This document shows positions 1-7,544 of a stretch of DNA of 17,622 nt, one piece after another. The translations under genes were made by a program, and so were the position numbers. A model generated the notes under the pieces. It was not told the origin of the DNA. It saw nothing but the letters and a program-made list of their open reading frames with translations, and searched no databases. This stretch comes from JBJHBY01 sp050485745 (GTDB lineage: Bacteria; Pseudomonadota; Gammaproteobacteria; Pseudomonadales; CAMLJR01), in the NCBI GenBank assembly GCA_050485745.1, contig JBJHBY010000045.1, positions 1 through 17,622 of the forward strand, given 5' to 3'. Position 1 is the stretch's first letter, and the number at the start of each line of letters is the position of its first letter.

Positions 1-23
1 GTGTGGAGTGGCGCCAGAGGGGT

Positions 24-51
24 GGTGGAAAAGGCTGTGCCGTTTTCCACC
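24..51 (-). terminator. Hairpin at the 3' end of the Anbu operon
   Basis: A 9-bp perfect stem (GGTGGAAAA at 24-32 pairs with TTTTCCACC at 43-51) continues into GGC/GCC (33-35 and 39-41) around a TGT loop, with one bulged G at 42. It begins directly after the stop codon of the Anbu gene (52-54) when read on the minus strand. The stem carries A and T tracts around its GC core, as in bidirectional terminators, but no separate U tract follows the stem. Its position favours a terminator for the operon. Confidence 0.5.
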
Positions 52-774
52 CTACGGCAATTCTTCGAACAAGCGCCGCATACCCTGCCCCCAGGCAACC
101 CGCAGCTGGTTGAAATAGTCATCATCCTCTTCGATGCGCTCGATACGGGTGTCGAAACTGTCTTCCCGGTAGCTGACAAAATCGATGGGCATGCCCACCG
201 ACAGATTTGAGCGGATCGTCGAATCAAAGGACAGCAGCACGCACTTCATGGCATGGTTCAGGCTGGTATCGAAGTTGATGATGCGGTCGATGATTGGCTT
301 GCCATACTTGCTCTCGCCGATCTGGAAGTAGGGGGTATCCTCCGTGGCTTCGATGAAATTCCCCTGTGGGTAAATGTTGAACAGGCGTGGTGCCTCGCCG
401 CTGATCTGTCCCCCGAAGATAAAGCTGGCGCTGAAGTCGACCCCGCCATTGCCTTCAGCCGCGCTGGGGGCTTCGGAGAATCGCTGTACACTGCCGCGCA
501 GGGTGTCACCGACGAGTTCGGCGGCCTCGAACATGGAGTTGACCGTATAAAGGCTGGTCTGCTGGTGGTCCTGCGCCTGCTTGCACAGGCTGCTGACAAC
601 GTGCTGGCTGGTGGCGAGGTTGCCGGCTGACAGCAGGACCATGCTGCGCTCGCCGCGACGCTCGAACAGGTGCATTTTGCGGAATACGGCAACGCGATCA
701 ACGCCTGCGTTGGTGCGGGAGTCCGCGGCAAACACCATGCCTTCGGCCAGTCTCATGGCGACACAATAGGTCAT
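52..774 (-). CDS. anbu: Anbu-type proteasome-homologue peptidase
   Basis: This 240-residue protein belongs to the bacterial Anbu family (ancestral beta subunit), an N-terminal nucleophile hydrolase fold related to proteasome beta subunits and HslV. The N-terminus MTYCVAMRL exposes Thr2 as the nucleophile once the initiator Met is removed. Asp18 (AADSRTNAG) and Lys33 (FRKMHLF) stand where the proteasome Asp17 and Lys33 do, and the SAGNLATSQ segment (residues 49-57) is also family-like. There is no signal peptide, so it is cytoplasmic. It is the last gene of the four-gene set, 90 bases after the transglutaminase gene, with a GGAAG ribosome site about 10 bases before the ATG. Anbu proteins assemble into open rings or helices rather than closed barrels, and their natural substrate is not established. 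Family assignment is firm; proteolytic function here is inferred from intact catalytic residues. Confidence 0.93.
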   Translation of the reverse strand: MTYCVAMRLAEGMVFAADSRTNAGVDRVAVFRKMHLFERRGERSMVLLSAGNLATSQHVVSSLCKQAQDHQQTSLYTVNSMFEAAELVGDTLRGSVQRFSEAPSAAEGNGGVDFSASFIFGGQISGEAPRLFNIYPQGNFIEATEDTPYFQIGESKYGKPIIDRIINFDTSLNHAMKCVLLSFDSTIRSNLSVGMPIDFVSYREDSFDTRIERIEEDDDYFNQLRVAWGQGMRRLFEELP

Positions 775-864
775 GATTCATCGGCTTCCAGAGTCGGGAT
801 GCATACTCTGCACGCGACGGCGGTTGGCGTCAACGTGTCGGCCCCGGCCCTCGATCTGTGGCAA

Positions 865-1671
865 TCACTGGCTGGGAGTTGAGGGTTCATCATCCCTGAG
901 TGAGACGAAGGCAAAGGCGTGCATGGTTTCCTCGCCCCCGCCGAAGCGGACGCCGCGCACCGGACAGGCATCCAGGTAGTCCATGCCGACAGCGAGCTTC
1001 AGGTGATGACTGGGTTTGTCCAGGCGGTTGGTGACGTCGAAGGTGCGCCAGCGCCCCTCGATCCAGGCCTCGACCCAGGCGTGGCTGGCAACATGGGCGT
1101 CGTCGTCGGTCAGAAAGTAGCCGCTCACATAGCGCGCGGGAATACCAAGGTGGCGCAAGCAGGCCAGGAAGATGTGTGCATGGTCCTGGCAGACGCCGGA
1201 GCGCGCCTCGAAGGCCTCTGCGGCGGTGCTGTCCACACGGGTGGCGCCGGGAACATAAGTCACTCGCTCCTCCAGCGCCTCCATCAGTGCGACCAGAGTA
1301 TTGCGCCGGACCGGATCCGTGCGCAACTCCTCGGCGAAGGCCCGAATCGCCGGCGAGGGAGTGGTCAGGGGCGTCTGGCGCAGGAATACGGCGACCGGAA
1401 TTGACTCATCCGCGGCGACGTCCTCGCCGCGGATTTCAACTTCACCGCGGGCATGCAGACGAATCTCCGTGTGGGCGGTGTCAAGGCTGAGCAGATGCTG
1501 AATATTTCCGTAGACATCGACGCTTTCCCAAGCGGGCGCCGGCAACTCCAGCTCCCAGTGCAGCACCTGCTGGTTTGGCAGGTCCTGGGGTGTCAGGCGC
1601 AGGTACTGCACACTGTGGCGGACTTCCTCTCCGTAGCCGTAGTGGGTTGTGTGGTCGATACGCAGCCTCAT
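865..1671 (-). CDS. Transglutaminase-like cysteine protease family protein
   Basis: This 268-residue protein has an N-terminal bacterial transglutaminase-like beta domain (about residues 1-85, beginning MRLRIDHTTHYGY) and a papain-like core. The catalytic triad is visible: Cys161 in SGVCQDHAH, His197 in ASHAWVEAW and Asp212 in FDVTN. No signal peptide is seen. Its start overlaps the stop of the alpha-E gene by four bases (ATGA), which indicates translational coupling. Members beside ATP-grasp, alpha-E and Anbu genes are predicted to act as peptidases or amide-forming enzymes on the peptide made by the ligase. Whether it cleaves or cross-links cannot be read from sequence. Confidence 0.92.
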   Translation of the reverse strand: MRLRIDHTTHYGYGEEVRHSVQYLRLTPQDLPNQQVLHWELELPAPAWESVDVYGNIQHLLSLDTAHTEIRLHARGEVEIRGEDVAADESIPVAVFLRQTPLTTPSPAIRAFAEELRTDPVRRNTLVALMEALEERVTYVPGATRVDSTAAEAFEARSGVCQDHAHIFLACLRHLGIPARYVSGYFLTDDDAHVASHAWVEAWIEGRWRTFDVTNRLDKPSHHLKLAVGMDYLDACPVRGVRFGGGEETMHAFAFVSLRDDEPSTPSQ

Positions 1672-2603
1672 GCTCCCTCCCAGTAATCACGGTGTATGTG
1701 CTCGCCGATGGCGTTGACCCGGCGCAGCAGGTCGGTCAGGTAGCGGTGCAGACCGAATTCGAAAATGAAGTCGATCTCACCGTAGTTGAGGCGCGCATGC
1801 AGTTCGGCGGTCAGGCGCTTGGCGGATTGTCCCCGGCTGCCTTCGATCAGGCCCAGGATCTCGATCATGGCACCGGTGCAGCAGCGCAGGGAGCGCGGCA
1901 TCTCCGCTGAAAGAATCAGCAGTTCGGCAACATTACGCTCGTTGATGCCGTGCTTGTACAGCTCGTAGTAAGCCTCATAGGCAGAGAGGCTCTGAAGCAG
2001 CGCGTTCCATTGGTAGAAATCGATCGCCTGGTTGTCAGCCCGGCGGCTGCGCATGATTTGGTATTTCACGTCAAGAATGCGTGCCGTGTTGTCAGCGCGC
2101 TCGATGAATGTGCCCAGGCGCATGAAGTGGAAGGCGTCGTTGCGCAGCATGGTGCCGTAGGTTGCCCCCCGGAACAGGTGAGAGCGCTGTTTGATCCAGT
2201 CGAAGAAGCCCTTGACACCGTAACTGCGCAAGCCGCGACGGCGGATCTGTGCCAGTTCGATCCAGGTCGCGTTAATGTTCTCCCAGATCTCGGTATTGAT
2301 GCGCCCGCGCACCGACAGGGCGTTGTCGCGTGCACTGCGGATCAGGCTGAAGATACTGCCGTCATTGTTCTCGTCAAAGACCAGGAACTGCAACAGGGTG
2401 TCCATACCCAGGTGATCGTGGTGCTCGTGAAAGGCGTCCACCAGTCCGGTGATGGTCAGCGGGGCTGCCAGTTCCTCACTGGCGCCGCGGGCGAGCGGCA
2501 TCAGGGCCATACTATTGGTTGCATCCAGCACCCGGGCCATGTTCTCCGCGCGTTCAAGCTGCCGGGACATCCAGTAGAGATTGGCGGCGGTACGGCTCAG
2601 CAT
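1668..2603 (-). CDS. Alpha-E domain protein (DUF403)
   Basis: A 311-residue, helix-rich protein of the alpha-E/DUF403 family. It starts with the family signature MLSRTAANLYWMSRQLERAENMARVLD-like segment (residues 1-27), followed by the typical RADNTARILDVKYQ stretch near residues 160-175. It has no known catalytic residues; its biochemical role is unknown, though it is nearly always beside a circularly permuted ATP-grasp protein and sometimes fused to it. Here its start overlaps the end of the ATP-grasp gene by seven bases and its stop overlaps the transglutaminase start by four, so the three products are probably made in a coupled way. A partner or scaffold role for the ligase is inference. 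Confidence 0.92.
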   Translation of the reverse strand: MLSRTAANLYWMSRQLERAENMARVLDATNSMALMPLARGASEELAAPLTITGLVDAFHEHHDHLGMDTLLQFLVFDENNDGSIFSLIRSARDNALSVRGRINTEIWENINATWIELAQIRRRGLRSYGVKGFFDWIKQRSHLFRGATYGTMLRNDAFHFMRLGTFIERADNTARILDVKYQIMRSRRADNQAIDFYQWNALLQSLSAYEAYYELYKHGINERNVAELLILSAEMPRSLRCCTGAMIEILGLIEGSRGQSAKRLTAELHARLNYGEIDFIFEFGLHRYLTDLLRRVNAIGEHIHRDYWEGA

Positions 2604-4036
2604 GACGGGTTCTCCTCCACCACCCAGGTATCCTTGGTGCCCCCGCCCTGCGACGAATTAACCACCAGTGAACCGTCGGTGAGTGCCACTCGGGTCAGGC
2701 CACCGGGAACCATGGTGATGTCCCGGCCGCAAAGCACGAAGGGGCGCAGGTCGATGTGACGAGGTGCCACGCCTTCCTTGACCAGGGTGGGGCAGGTCGA
2801 CAGGGCCAGGGTCGGTTGGGCGATGTAGCGCTCCGGGTGCGCGCGAATCAGTTCGCCGAAATCGCGCAGCTCGTTGTGGCTGGCGCGGGGCCCGATCAGC
2901 ATGCCGTAACCACCGGCGCCGTGGACTTCCTTGACCACCAGTTCGTCCAGGTGCTCCAGCACATACTTGCGGTCGTCATCGCGTCGACATTGCCAGGTGG
3001 GCACATTGTTGAGCAGGGGCTCCTCGTCCAGGTAGAACCGGATCATCTCCGGTACATAGGGATAGATCGACTTGTCGTCCGCCACCCCGGTGCCGATGGC
3101 ATTGGCGAGGATGACATTACCGGCGCGATAGACGGCGAGCAATCCGGGCACCCCGAGCATCGACTGGGGGTTGAAGGCCAGTGGGTCGAGGAAGGCGTCG
3201 TCGATGCGCCGGTAGATCACATCGACCCGCTGCGGGCCGGTGGTGGTGCGCATGTAGACGTGGCGATCCCGGACGAACAGATCGGCCCCCTCCACCAGTT
3301 CCACCCCCATTTGCTGGGCGAGGAACGCGTGTTCGAAGAATGCGCTGTTGAAGCGCCCGGGAGTCAGCACGACCACGTTGGGGTTGTCGACATGGCTGGC
3401 GGTACGCAGGGTCTGCAGCAGCAGATTCGGGTAGTGCTCCACCGGTGCCACCGCTTGCCCTGCGAACAGCTCGGGGAACAGACGCATCATCATCTTGCGG
3501 TTCTCCAGCATGTAGGAGACACCGGATGGCGTGCGCAGATTGTCTTCCAGCACGTAGTACTCGCCGTCGCTGTTGCGCACCAGGTCGACGCCGGTGATAT
3601 GGGCGTAGGTCTGTCGCGGCAGGTCGATGCCGAGCATGGCGGGTTGGAACTGGGCGTTGGTGAACACCTGCTCCGGGGGGATGATGCCAGCCTTGAGAAT
3701 GGCCTGCTCGTGGTAAATGTCATGCAGAAACAGGTTGAGGGCTTGCACGCGCTGGCACAGGCCTTTCTCCAGGGCTTCCCACTCAGCGCCAGGAATGACC
3801 CGGGGGATGATATCGAAGGGAATCAGGCGTTCGGCACCCTCGGCCTCACCGTACACATTGAAGGTAATGCCGAAGCGTCGGAACAGCAGGTCCGCCTCGC
3901 TGCGACGCTGGGTCAGCAGCTCGGTGGACACGTCCTCGAGCCATCGCCGGTACGGGCGATAGTGTTCACGAGTGCCGCCGTCATCGGTCAGCATTTCGTC
4001 AAACAATCCGCTCCGGGGCTTGATCAGCTTGATCAT
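2597..4036 (-). CDS. Circularly permuted type 2 ATP-grasp protein
   Basis: A 479-residue protein of the DUF404/DUF407 circularly permuted ATP-grasp family, predicted to form amide bonds between a carboxylate and an amine using ATP. Visible family segments are EDNLRTPSGVSYMLENR (residues 164-180), VDVIYRRIDDAFLDPLAF (271-288), GVADDKSIYPYVPEM (317-331) and VVKEVHGAGGYGMLIGP (367-383), the last being the glycine-rich nucleotide-binding loop. The start chosen is the ATG at 4036 (MIKLIKPRSGLFDEM), the usual family N-terminus, with AGGAGG upstream; an in-frame ATG at 4099 would add 21 residues unlike the family. It is the first gene of the Anbu operon, about 70 bases after the predicted sigma-54 transcription start. 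The amino-acid or peptide substrate is unknown. Confidence 0.93.
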   Translation of the reverse strand: MIKLIKPRSGLFDEMLTDDGGTREHYRPYRRWLEDVSTELLTQRRSEADLLFRRFGITFNVYGEAEGAERLIPFDIIPRVIPGAEWEALEKGLCQRVQALNLFLHDIYHEQAILKAGIIPPEQVFTNAQFQPAMLGIDLPRQTYAHITGVDLVRNSDGEYYVLEDNLRTPSGVSYMLENRKMMMRLFPELFAGQAVAPVEHYPNLLLQTLRTASHVDNPNVVVLTPGRFNSAFFEHAFLAQQMGVELVEGADLFVRDRHVYMRTTTGPQRVDVIYRRIDDAFLDPLAFNPQSMLGVPGLLAVYRAGNVILANAIGTGVADDKSIYPYVPEMIRFYLDEEPLLNNVPTWQCRRDDDRKYVLEHLDELVVKEVHGAGGYGMLIGPRASHNELRDFGELIRAHPERYIAQPTLALSTCPTLVKEGVAPRHIDLRPFVLCGRDITMVPGGLTRVALTDGSLVVNSSQGGGTKDTWVVEENPSC

Positions 4037-4114
4037 GGCGAATGACGGTCCTCCTGGTTGATGGTCGATGCCGTGGCCTGGCGTGCGCTGCCCCGCCACA
4101 GGTGCTGATCAGCA

Positions 4115-4130
4115 AGCAAGGCGAGTGCCA
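4115..4130 (-). promoter_or_regulatory. Sigma-54 (-24/-12) promoter of the Anbu operon
   Basis: On the minus strand the sequence reads TGGCACTCGCCTTGCT. It matches the RpoN consensus TGGCAC-N5-TTGC(A/T), with the required GG and GC dinucleotides exactly 10 bases apart. The -24 element is at 4125-4130 and the -12 element at 4115-4119. Transcription would start near 4104, leaving a leader of about 68 bases before the ATP-grasp ATG at 4036. It points into the operon and has an NtrC-like site about 90 bases upstream. Confidence 0.8.
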
Positions 4131-4186
4131 GCTGTCACGAGGTGGGATTACCCGGGGGTGATGTACCTTGTGTCTCCCACACTTTG

Positions 4187-4201
4187 GCACCATTCTGGTG
4201 C
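4187..4201 (-). promoter_or_regulatory. NtrC-type activator binding site
   Basis: The palindrome GCACCA-TTC-TGGTGC is perfect and extends to a 21-bp palindrome over 4184-4204. It matches the NtrC operator form GCACCA-N3-TGGTGC as known from glnA-type promoters. It is centred at 4194, about 90 bp upstream of the predicted sigma-54 start, a normal activator position. A weaker second site with one good half (TGGTGC at 4237-4242) is centred about 41 bp further upstream, close to four helical turns, which would suit cooperative dimers. Confidence 0.7.
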
Positions 4202-4278
4202 CAATAGCCAGCGCTTGATGTCAATGCAGACTCTCGTGGTGCAGAGCAGCAGTGCGGCAGTGCGGCGCCGGGGTGGGG

Positions 4279-5925
4279 TCAGGCGCGCAGTTTCGTCTGC
4301 AGTTCAGCGATTTCCCGGCCAAGCCGGCGAAAATGTTCGCTCTTTGGATGTTCCGGCGGCAGTTGCCCGATCAGCAGCTGGCAGCGTTCCGCTTCGGTCA
4401 GCCAGCTCTCACCTTCCCGCTCGTCACTGCTGTTGCCGATCAACTTCAGCAGGGTCTGCATCAGGTTGAGGTTGAGCTCCACGTTGCGCGGAAAGCGGGC
4501 CTGGGCCAGGGCAAAAGCCTCCCGGGCGGCATGATAATCCGCCTTGCGGAAGTGCTGGATACCCTCCCGGTTCAGCGTCACGATGCGCTGTTTGCCCTGC
4601 TGGCTGACCGGCTCGTCCAGCACCTTGTCCGCAAGGGCGAGCACGTCGGAATCGACATCCGGACGCCTGGCCAGGTCGGCGAGCACCGCTTCGCACTGAT
4701 CAGTGTCTCCGGCCTTGTGCAGGGACTTGGCGTATTCCAGCAGGCTGCCCGGTAGCAGGTGCGAGCCGCCTTCGTCGATCATCAGGCTGGCCTCACGAAG
4801 GCAGCTCCGGGCGCGCGTACTGTCGCCTCGACCAAAATGGATACGCCCCTCGATCAGCAGCGATTGCAGTTGACTGTCCCCCCAGGGGCGGTAGCGTGCA
4901 CGCATCAGTTCGAGCTGGCGCAGGGCATCGCCGCCAAAGCGTTCATCGCTGTAGCAATCATGGATTTCGCAGAAGTCGGTGAGCACGCGCGACAGCCCGA
5001 TATGGCTTTCGGGGCCCTCGTGCCGGGAGTTGCGCGCAATGCGGATGACATCCCGCCAGGCTCCGGCGGCGGCCTCCAGGTGGCCGTTGCGCTCGCACAG
5101 GTGAGCGAACAGGCGCTGGCGACGCAGTGACAGGGGGGATACCAGCACGGCCTTGCCCATGATGGCTTCGGCCTTTTCCGGAGCGTCCGCCGCCAGGTAC
5201 AGCCGCGCCAGGTATTCGTAGGCCTCAACGTACAGGTAGTTGGTCTGGATCAGGCCCAGGAACAGGGTTTCCGCCTCGGAGTACTGCTGTCGTTCCAGGA
5301 GTACCCGGGCCAGGCCCATGCGTGCCCAGTCGGATTCGGTACCCTCGCGCTCGGCACGATAGATCGCTTCGGCACGCTCAAGATCGCCACAGGCGAGGTA
5401 CAGCTGTCCCAGGATGCGCAGGGTGCTGCCACGAAACTCGGTATCCTGGGCGAGATATTCCCGGGCTTTGTCGATGGCGGCGGTGTAGTCACCCTGGTCG
5501 ATGGCTTCGAACACCGGGTGCAACCGGGATTTGAAGCGCAGCAGGCGCCTGATGCGCCGTTCCAGCAGGTGCTGGGGGTAGGGTTTGGCGAGGTAGTCGT
5601 CGGGCTGGTGTTCCAGGGTGGCGAGGACGACATCGCGCGCGGTCTCCGAGGTCACCACGACAAAGCCGCTGGTGTTCCTCAGCAGCTTTTCGTTGCGCAG
5701 CTCTTCGAGCAGTTGCTGGCCGTTCTTGCCGCTGCCGAGGTCGTAGTCGGCCAGCACCATATCGTAGTGGTTGCTGCGGCAGCGGCCGATTGCCGGGCTG
5801 GCGCTGGCGACGGTATCGACGTGGGCGGCGCCAAGCGACAGCAGGGTGCGACGCATGATGTCGCGCAGGAACGGGTAGTTGTCGACGATCAGGAAGCGGT
5901 TGTCGCGGATATCCCCGGAGCGCAT
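4279..5925 (-). CDS. Response regulator with TPR repeats
   Basis: This 548-residue protein has an N-terminal receiver domain (about residues 8-125) followed by some 400 residues of tetratricopeptide-type helices. In the receiver, Asp15 (IVDNYPF), the likely phospho-acceptor Asp60 (MVLADYDLG), Thr92 and Lys114 (LAKPYP) are present. Only one of the usual two N-terminal acidic residues is seen (VDN instead of DD). TPR-like units are visible, for example around DYTAAIDKAREYLAQ and ADYHAAREAFALAQ. It has no DNA-binding or enzymatic output, so the output is probably protein-protein contact. It follows the DUF938 gene by 16 bases, and no sensor kinase is encoded nearby. No clear terminator follows it, so read-through toward the Anbu operon is possible. 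Confidence 0.9.
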   Translation of the reverse strand: MRSGDIRDNRFLIVDNYPFLRDIMRRTLLSLGAAHVDTVASASPAIGRCRSNHYDMVLADYDLGSGKNGQQLLEELRNEKLLRNTSGFVVVTSETARDVVLATLEHQPDDYLAKPYPQHLLERRIRRLLRFKSRLHPVFEAIDQGDYTAAIDKAREYLAQDTEFRGSTLRILGQLYLACGDLERAEAIYRAEREGTESDWARMGLARVLLERQQYSEAETLFLGLIQTNYLYVEAYEYLARLYLAADAPEKAEAIMGKAVLVSPLSLRRQRLFAHLCERNGHLEAAAGAWRDVIRIARNSRHEGPESHIGLSRVLTDFCEIHDCYSDERFGGDALRQLELMRARYRPWGDSQLQSLLIEGRIHFGRGDSTRARSCLREASLMIDEGGSHLLPGSLLEYAKSLHKAGDTDQCEAVLADLARRPDVDSDVLALADKVLDEPVSQQGKQRIVTLNREGIQHFRKADYHAAREAFALAQARFPRNVELNLNLMQTLLKLIGNSSDEREGESWLTEAERCQLLIGQLPPEHPKSEHFRRLGREIAELQTKLRA

Positions 5926-5941
5926 GGTCAGGCGAGCTCCG

Positions 5942-6550
5942 TCATTCGCGGTCCAGCCGGCGCCAGACCAGCAGCCGGTTGTTAGCCGGGAGCAGGTGTT
6001 CTGATTCCAGTATCAGCCGGCAGCGTGCGCCGAGAGCCTCCAGGGCCTCGCGATCACGGATGCCCTGCCGGGGGTCTTGCTGCCGTAGCCAGCGATCGAA
6101 GTCGGCATTGCTGGGGCTGGTGTACTGGCCACCGATATTGAACGGGCCGTACAGGCAGAAGGGGGCGCGCGGGGGAAGCAAGCGGCCCACCCCGGCAAAG
6201 AAGTGCTCCACCATGGCCCAGCTCATGATGTGCGCGGTATTGGCCGAGAACACCGCATCGGTCGCGGATACGGGCCAGTCGGGTGCGGTGACGTCCAGCT
6301 CCAGTGCGGGCAACAGGTTGGGCAGCTTGGCGTCCAGCCGCCAGGTCTCGATCCCGGGCAGGTTTTCGGGCCGGTCCGTTGGCTGCCAGCACAGGTGTGG
6401 CATCTTTGCGGCGAAGTGCGCCGCATGCTGACCGGTACCGGAGCCGATCTCGAGCACCTGATGGACATCGGCAAACACCTCGCGCAGGACGGCGAGGATC
6501 GGGTCCTTGTTATTTTCGCAGGCTTGTGACCAGGGCTTGCGGGCAGGCAT
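5942..6550 (-). CDS. DUF938 class I SAM-dependent methyltransferase
   Basis: A 202-residue protein of the DUF938 family with a Rossmann-type methyltransferase fold. The SAM-binding motif I is VLEIGSGTGQHAAHFA (residues 32-47), and the family stretch SANTAHIMSW and the later GPFNIGGQYTSPSNADFD segment are intact. The start at 6550 (MPARKPWSQACENNKDPIL) is preferred because GGAAG lies five bases upstream and this is the usual family N-terminus; the longer start at 6592 would overlap the preceding gene. It lies between two response-regulator genes in one minus-strand operon. The methyl acceptor is unknown. Confidence 0.88.
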   Translation of the reverse strand: MPARKPWSQACENNKDPILAVLREVFADVHQVLEIGSGTGQHAAHFAAKMPHLCWQPTDRPENLPGIETWRLDAKLPNLLPALELDVTAPDWPVSATDAVFSANTAHIMSWAMVEHFFAGVGRLLPPRAPFCLYGPFNIGGQYTSPSNADFDRWLRQQDPRQGIRDREALEALGARCRLILESEHLLPANNRLLVWRRLDRE

Positions 6551-6575
6551 GTCGGCTTCCGTGGTGCGTTCCCGC

Positions 6576-7379
6576 TCAGCGCTGGTCGGCAATGAAATGT
6601 GAGAGGGCCTCGAGCTTGGCGGGATCGTCGTCGACGAAGCGTACCACTACCCGCAGGGTCTGGGCATCCTGGCGGCGCTCGGTAGCGGCCATGGAGTGCA
6701 GATAGGCATTCAGCCGGGCGACATCGCCGTCCTCGGCCATGAGCGAGACCACGACCGGGTCGAACAGGGTAGGCAGATTATCGGGTCTCGGGATCACCCC
6801 CGACATTTCCTGCAGGCTGATATCGCGAATGGCGCAGGGCGATGCGGACTGGCTGAAGTGCAGGCGCGCCTGCCCGCGTTTCGCGCGTGGAGCGGGTTCC
6901 GCCGGTTCTGCCTTGGTGGATGCGCCCGTCAATACGGCGATGCTGGCTCCCGCAATACCCTGGGTGGCCCCACTGCCTGTGGGTGCTGCTGCCTGTCGGG
7001 CCTTGTCGCCGAGGTGGCGGCTGACCTTTGCAATCAGCGCCTCGGCCTTGAAAGGCTTCCCCAGATAATCGCTGACACCGGCCTGAGCTGCCTTGACCAC
7101 ATAGTCGCGCTCGCCGCGGCTGGTGACCATGATGAAGGGCACATCGGCGTATTCCGGGTGTGCACGGAACCAGCGCAGGAACTCCTCACCGGTCATCTCT
7201 GGCATCTCCCAGTCGCACAGCACCATATCAAAGCGCTGTGTGCGCAGCGCGGCCTGGGCGCGCGCGGCACTCGGCACGTCCACCACGGTTGCTCCGGGGA
7301 AACCGCTACGTAGCTGCTTTTTCATCAGGTCACGGACGAAACTGGCATCGTCGACCACGAGGAACTTCAGGGCTGTCAT
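6576..7379 (-). CDS. Response regulator with degenerate PilZ-like output domain
   Basis: A 267-residue protein with a canonical receiver (residues 5-125): acidic pair Asp10-Asp11, phospho-acceptor Asp56 (LCDWEMPEMTG), Thr86 (MVTSRGE) and Lys108 (LGKPF). A flexible Ala/Pro-rich linker (about 126-165) leads to a C-terminal domain of about 100 residues. Features such as ARLHF, IRDISLQEMSG and VVVRFVDDDPAKLEALSHFI are laid out as in PilZ domains. The cyclic-di-GMP motifs RxxxR and (D/N)xSxxG are only partly recognisable, so ligand binding may be lost. Start 7379 (MTALKFLVVDD) is chosen over ATGs at 7388 and 7418 because it gives the usual receiver N-terminus; a weak GGA lies eight bases upstream. 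First gene of the three-gene operon. Confidence 0.87.
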   Translation of the reverse strand: MTALKFLVVDDASFVRDLMKKQLRSGFPGATVVDVPSAARAQAALRTQRFDMVLCDWEMPEMTGEEFLRWFRAHPEYADVPFIMVTSRGERDYVVKAAQAGVSDYLGKPFKAEALIAKVSRHLGDKARQAAAPTGSGATQGIAGASIAVLTGASTKAEPAEPAPRAKRGQARLHFSQSASPCAIRDISLQEMSGVIPRPDNLPTLFDPVVVSLMAEDGDVARLNAYLHSMAATERRQDAQTLRVVVRFVDDDPAKLEALSHFIADQR

Positions 7380-7509
7380 CAAAGGCATCCGGTTTGGTGT
7401 ACCCCAGAGCTTAGCCAAAGATTTGCGCCGGGGCGAACCGGGGTTGTCTCCGGATGGCTGTGATATGGTAGGAACTTTGTCGGGCTTTTTCCCTGCCGGG
7501 CGTTTCTGT

Positions 7510-7533
7510 CAGCGAACTGGGCAGCGAACTGGG
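7510..7533 (+). repeat. 12-bp perfect tandem duplication
   Basis: CAGCGAACTGGG occurs twice head to tail (7510-7521 and 7522-7533), ending just before the translation start of the mutarotase gene. It adds a second copy of the leader segment next to the GGTGGA ribosome site and looks like a slippage duplication. Confidence 0.85.
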
Positions 7534-7544
7534 GGTGGATTGTA

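Noticed and set aside
2756..4045. Plus-strand open frame of 429 codons opposite the ATP-grasp gene
   Set aside because: The opposite strand encodes a recognisable ATP-grasp protein with conserved motifs; this frame is a His/Gln/Val-rich shadow.
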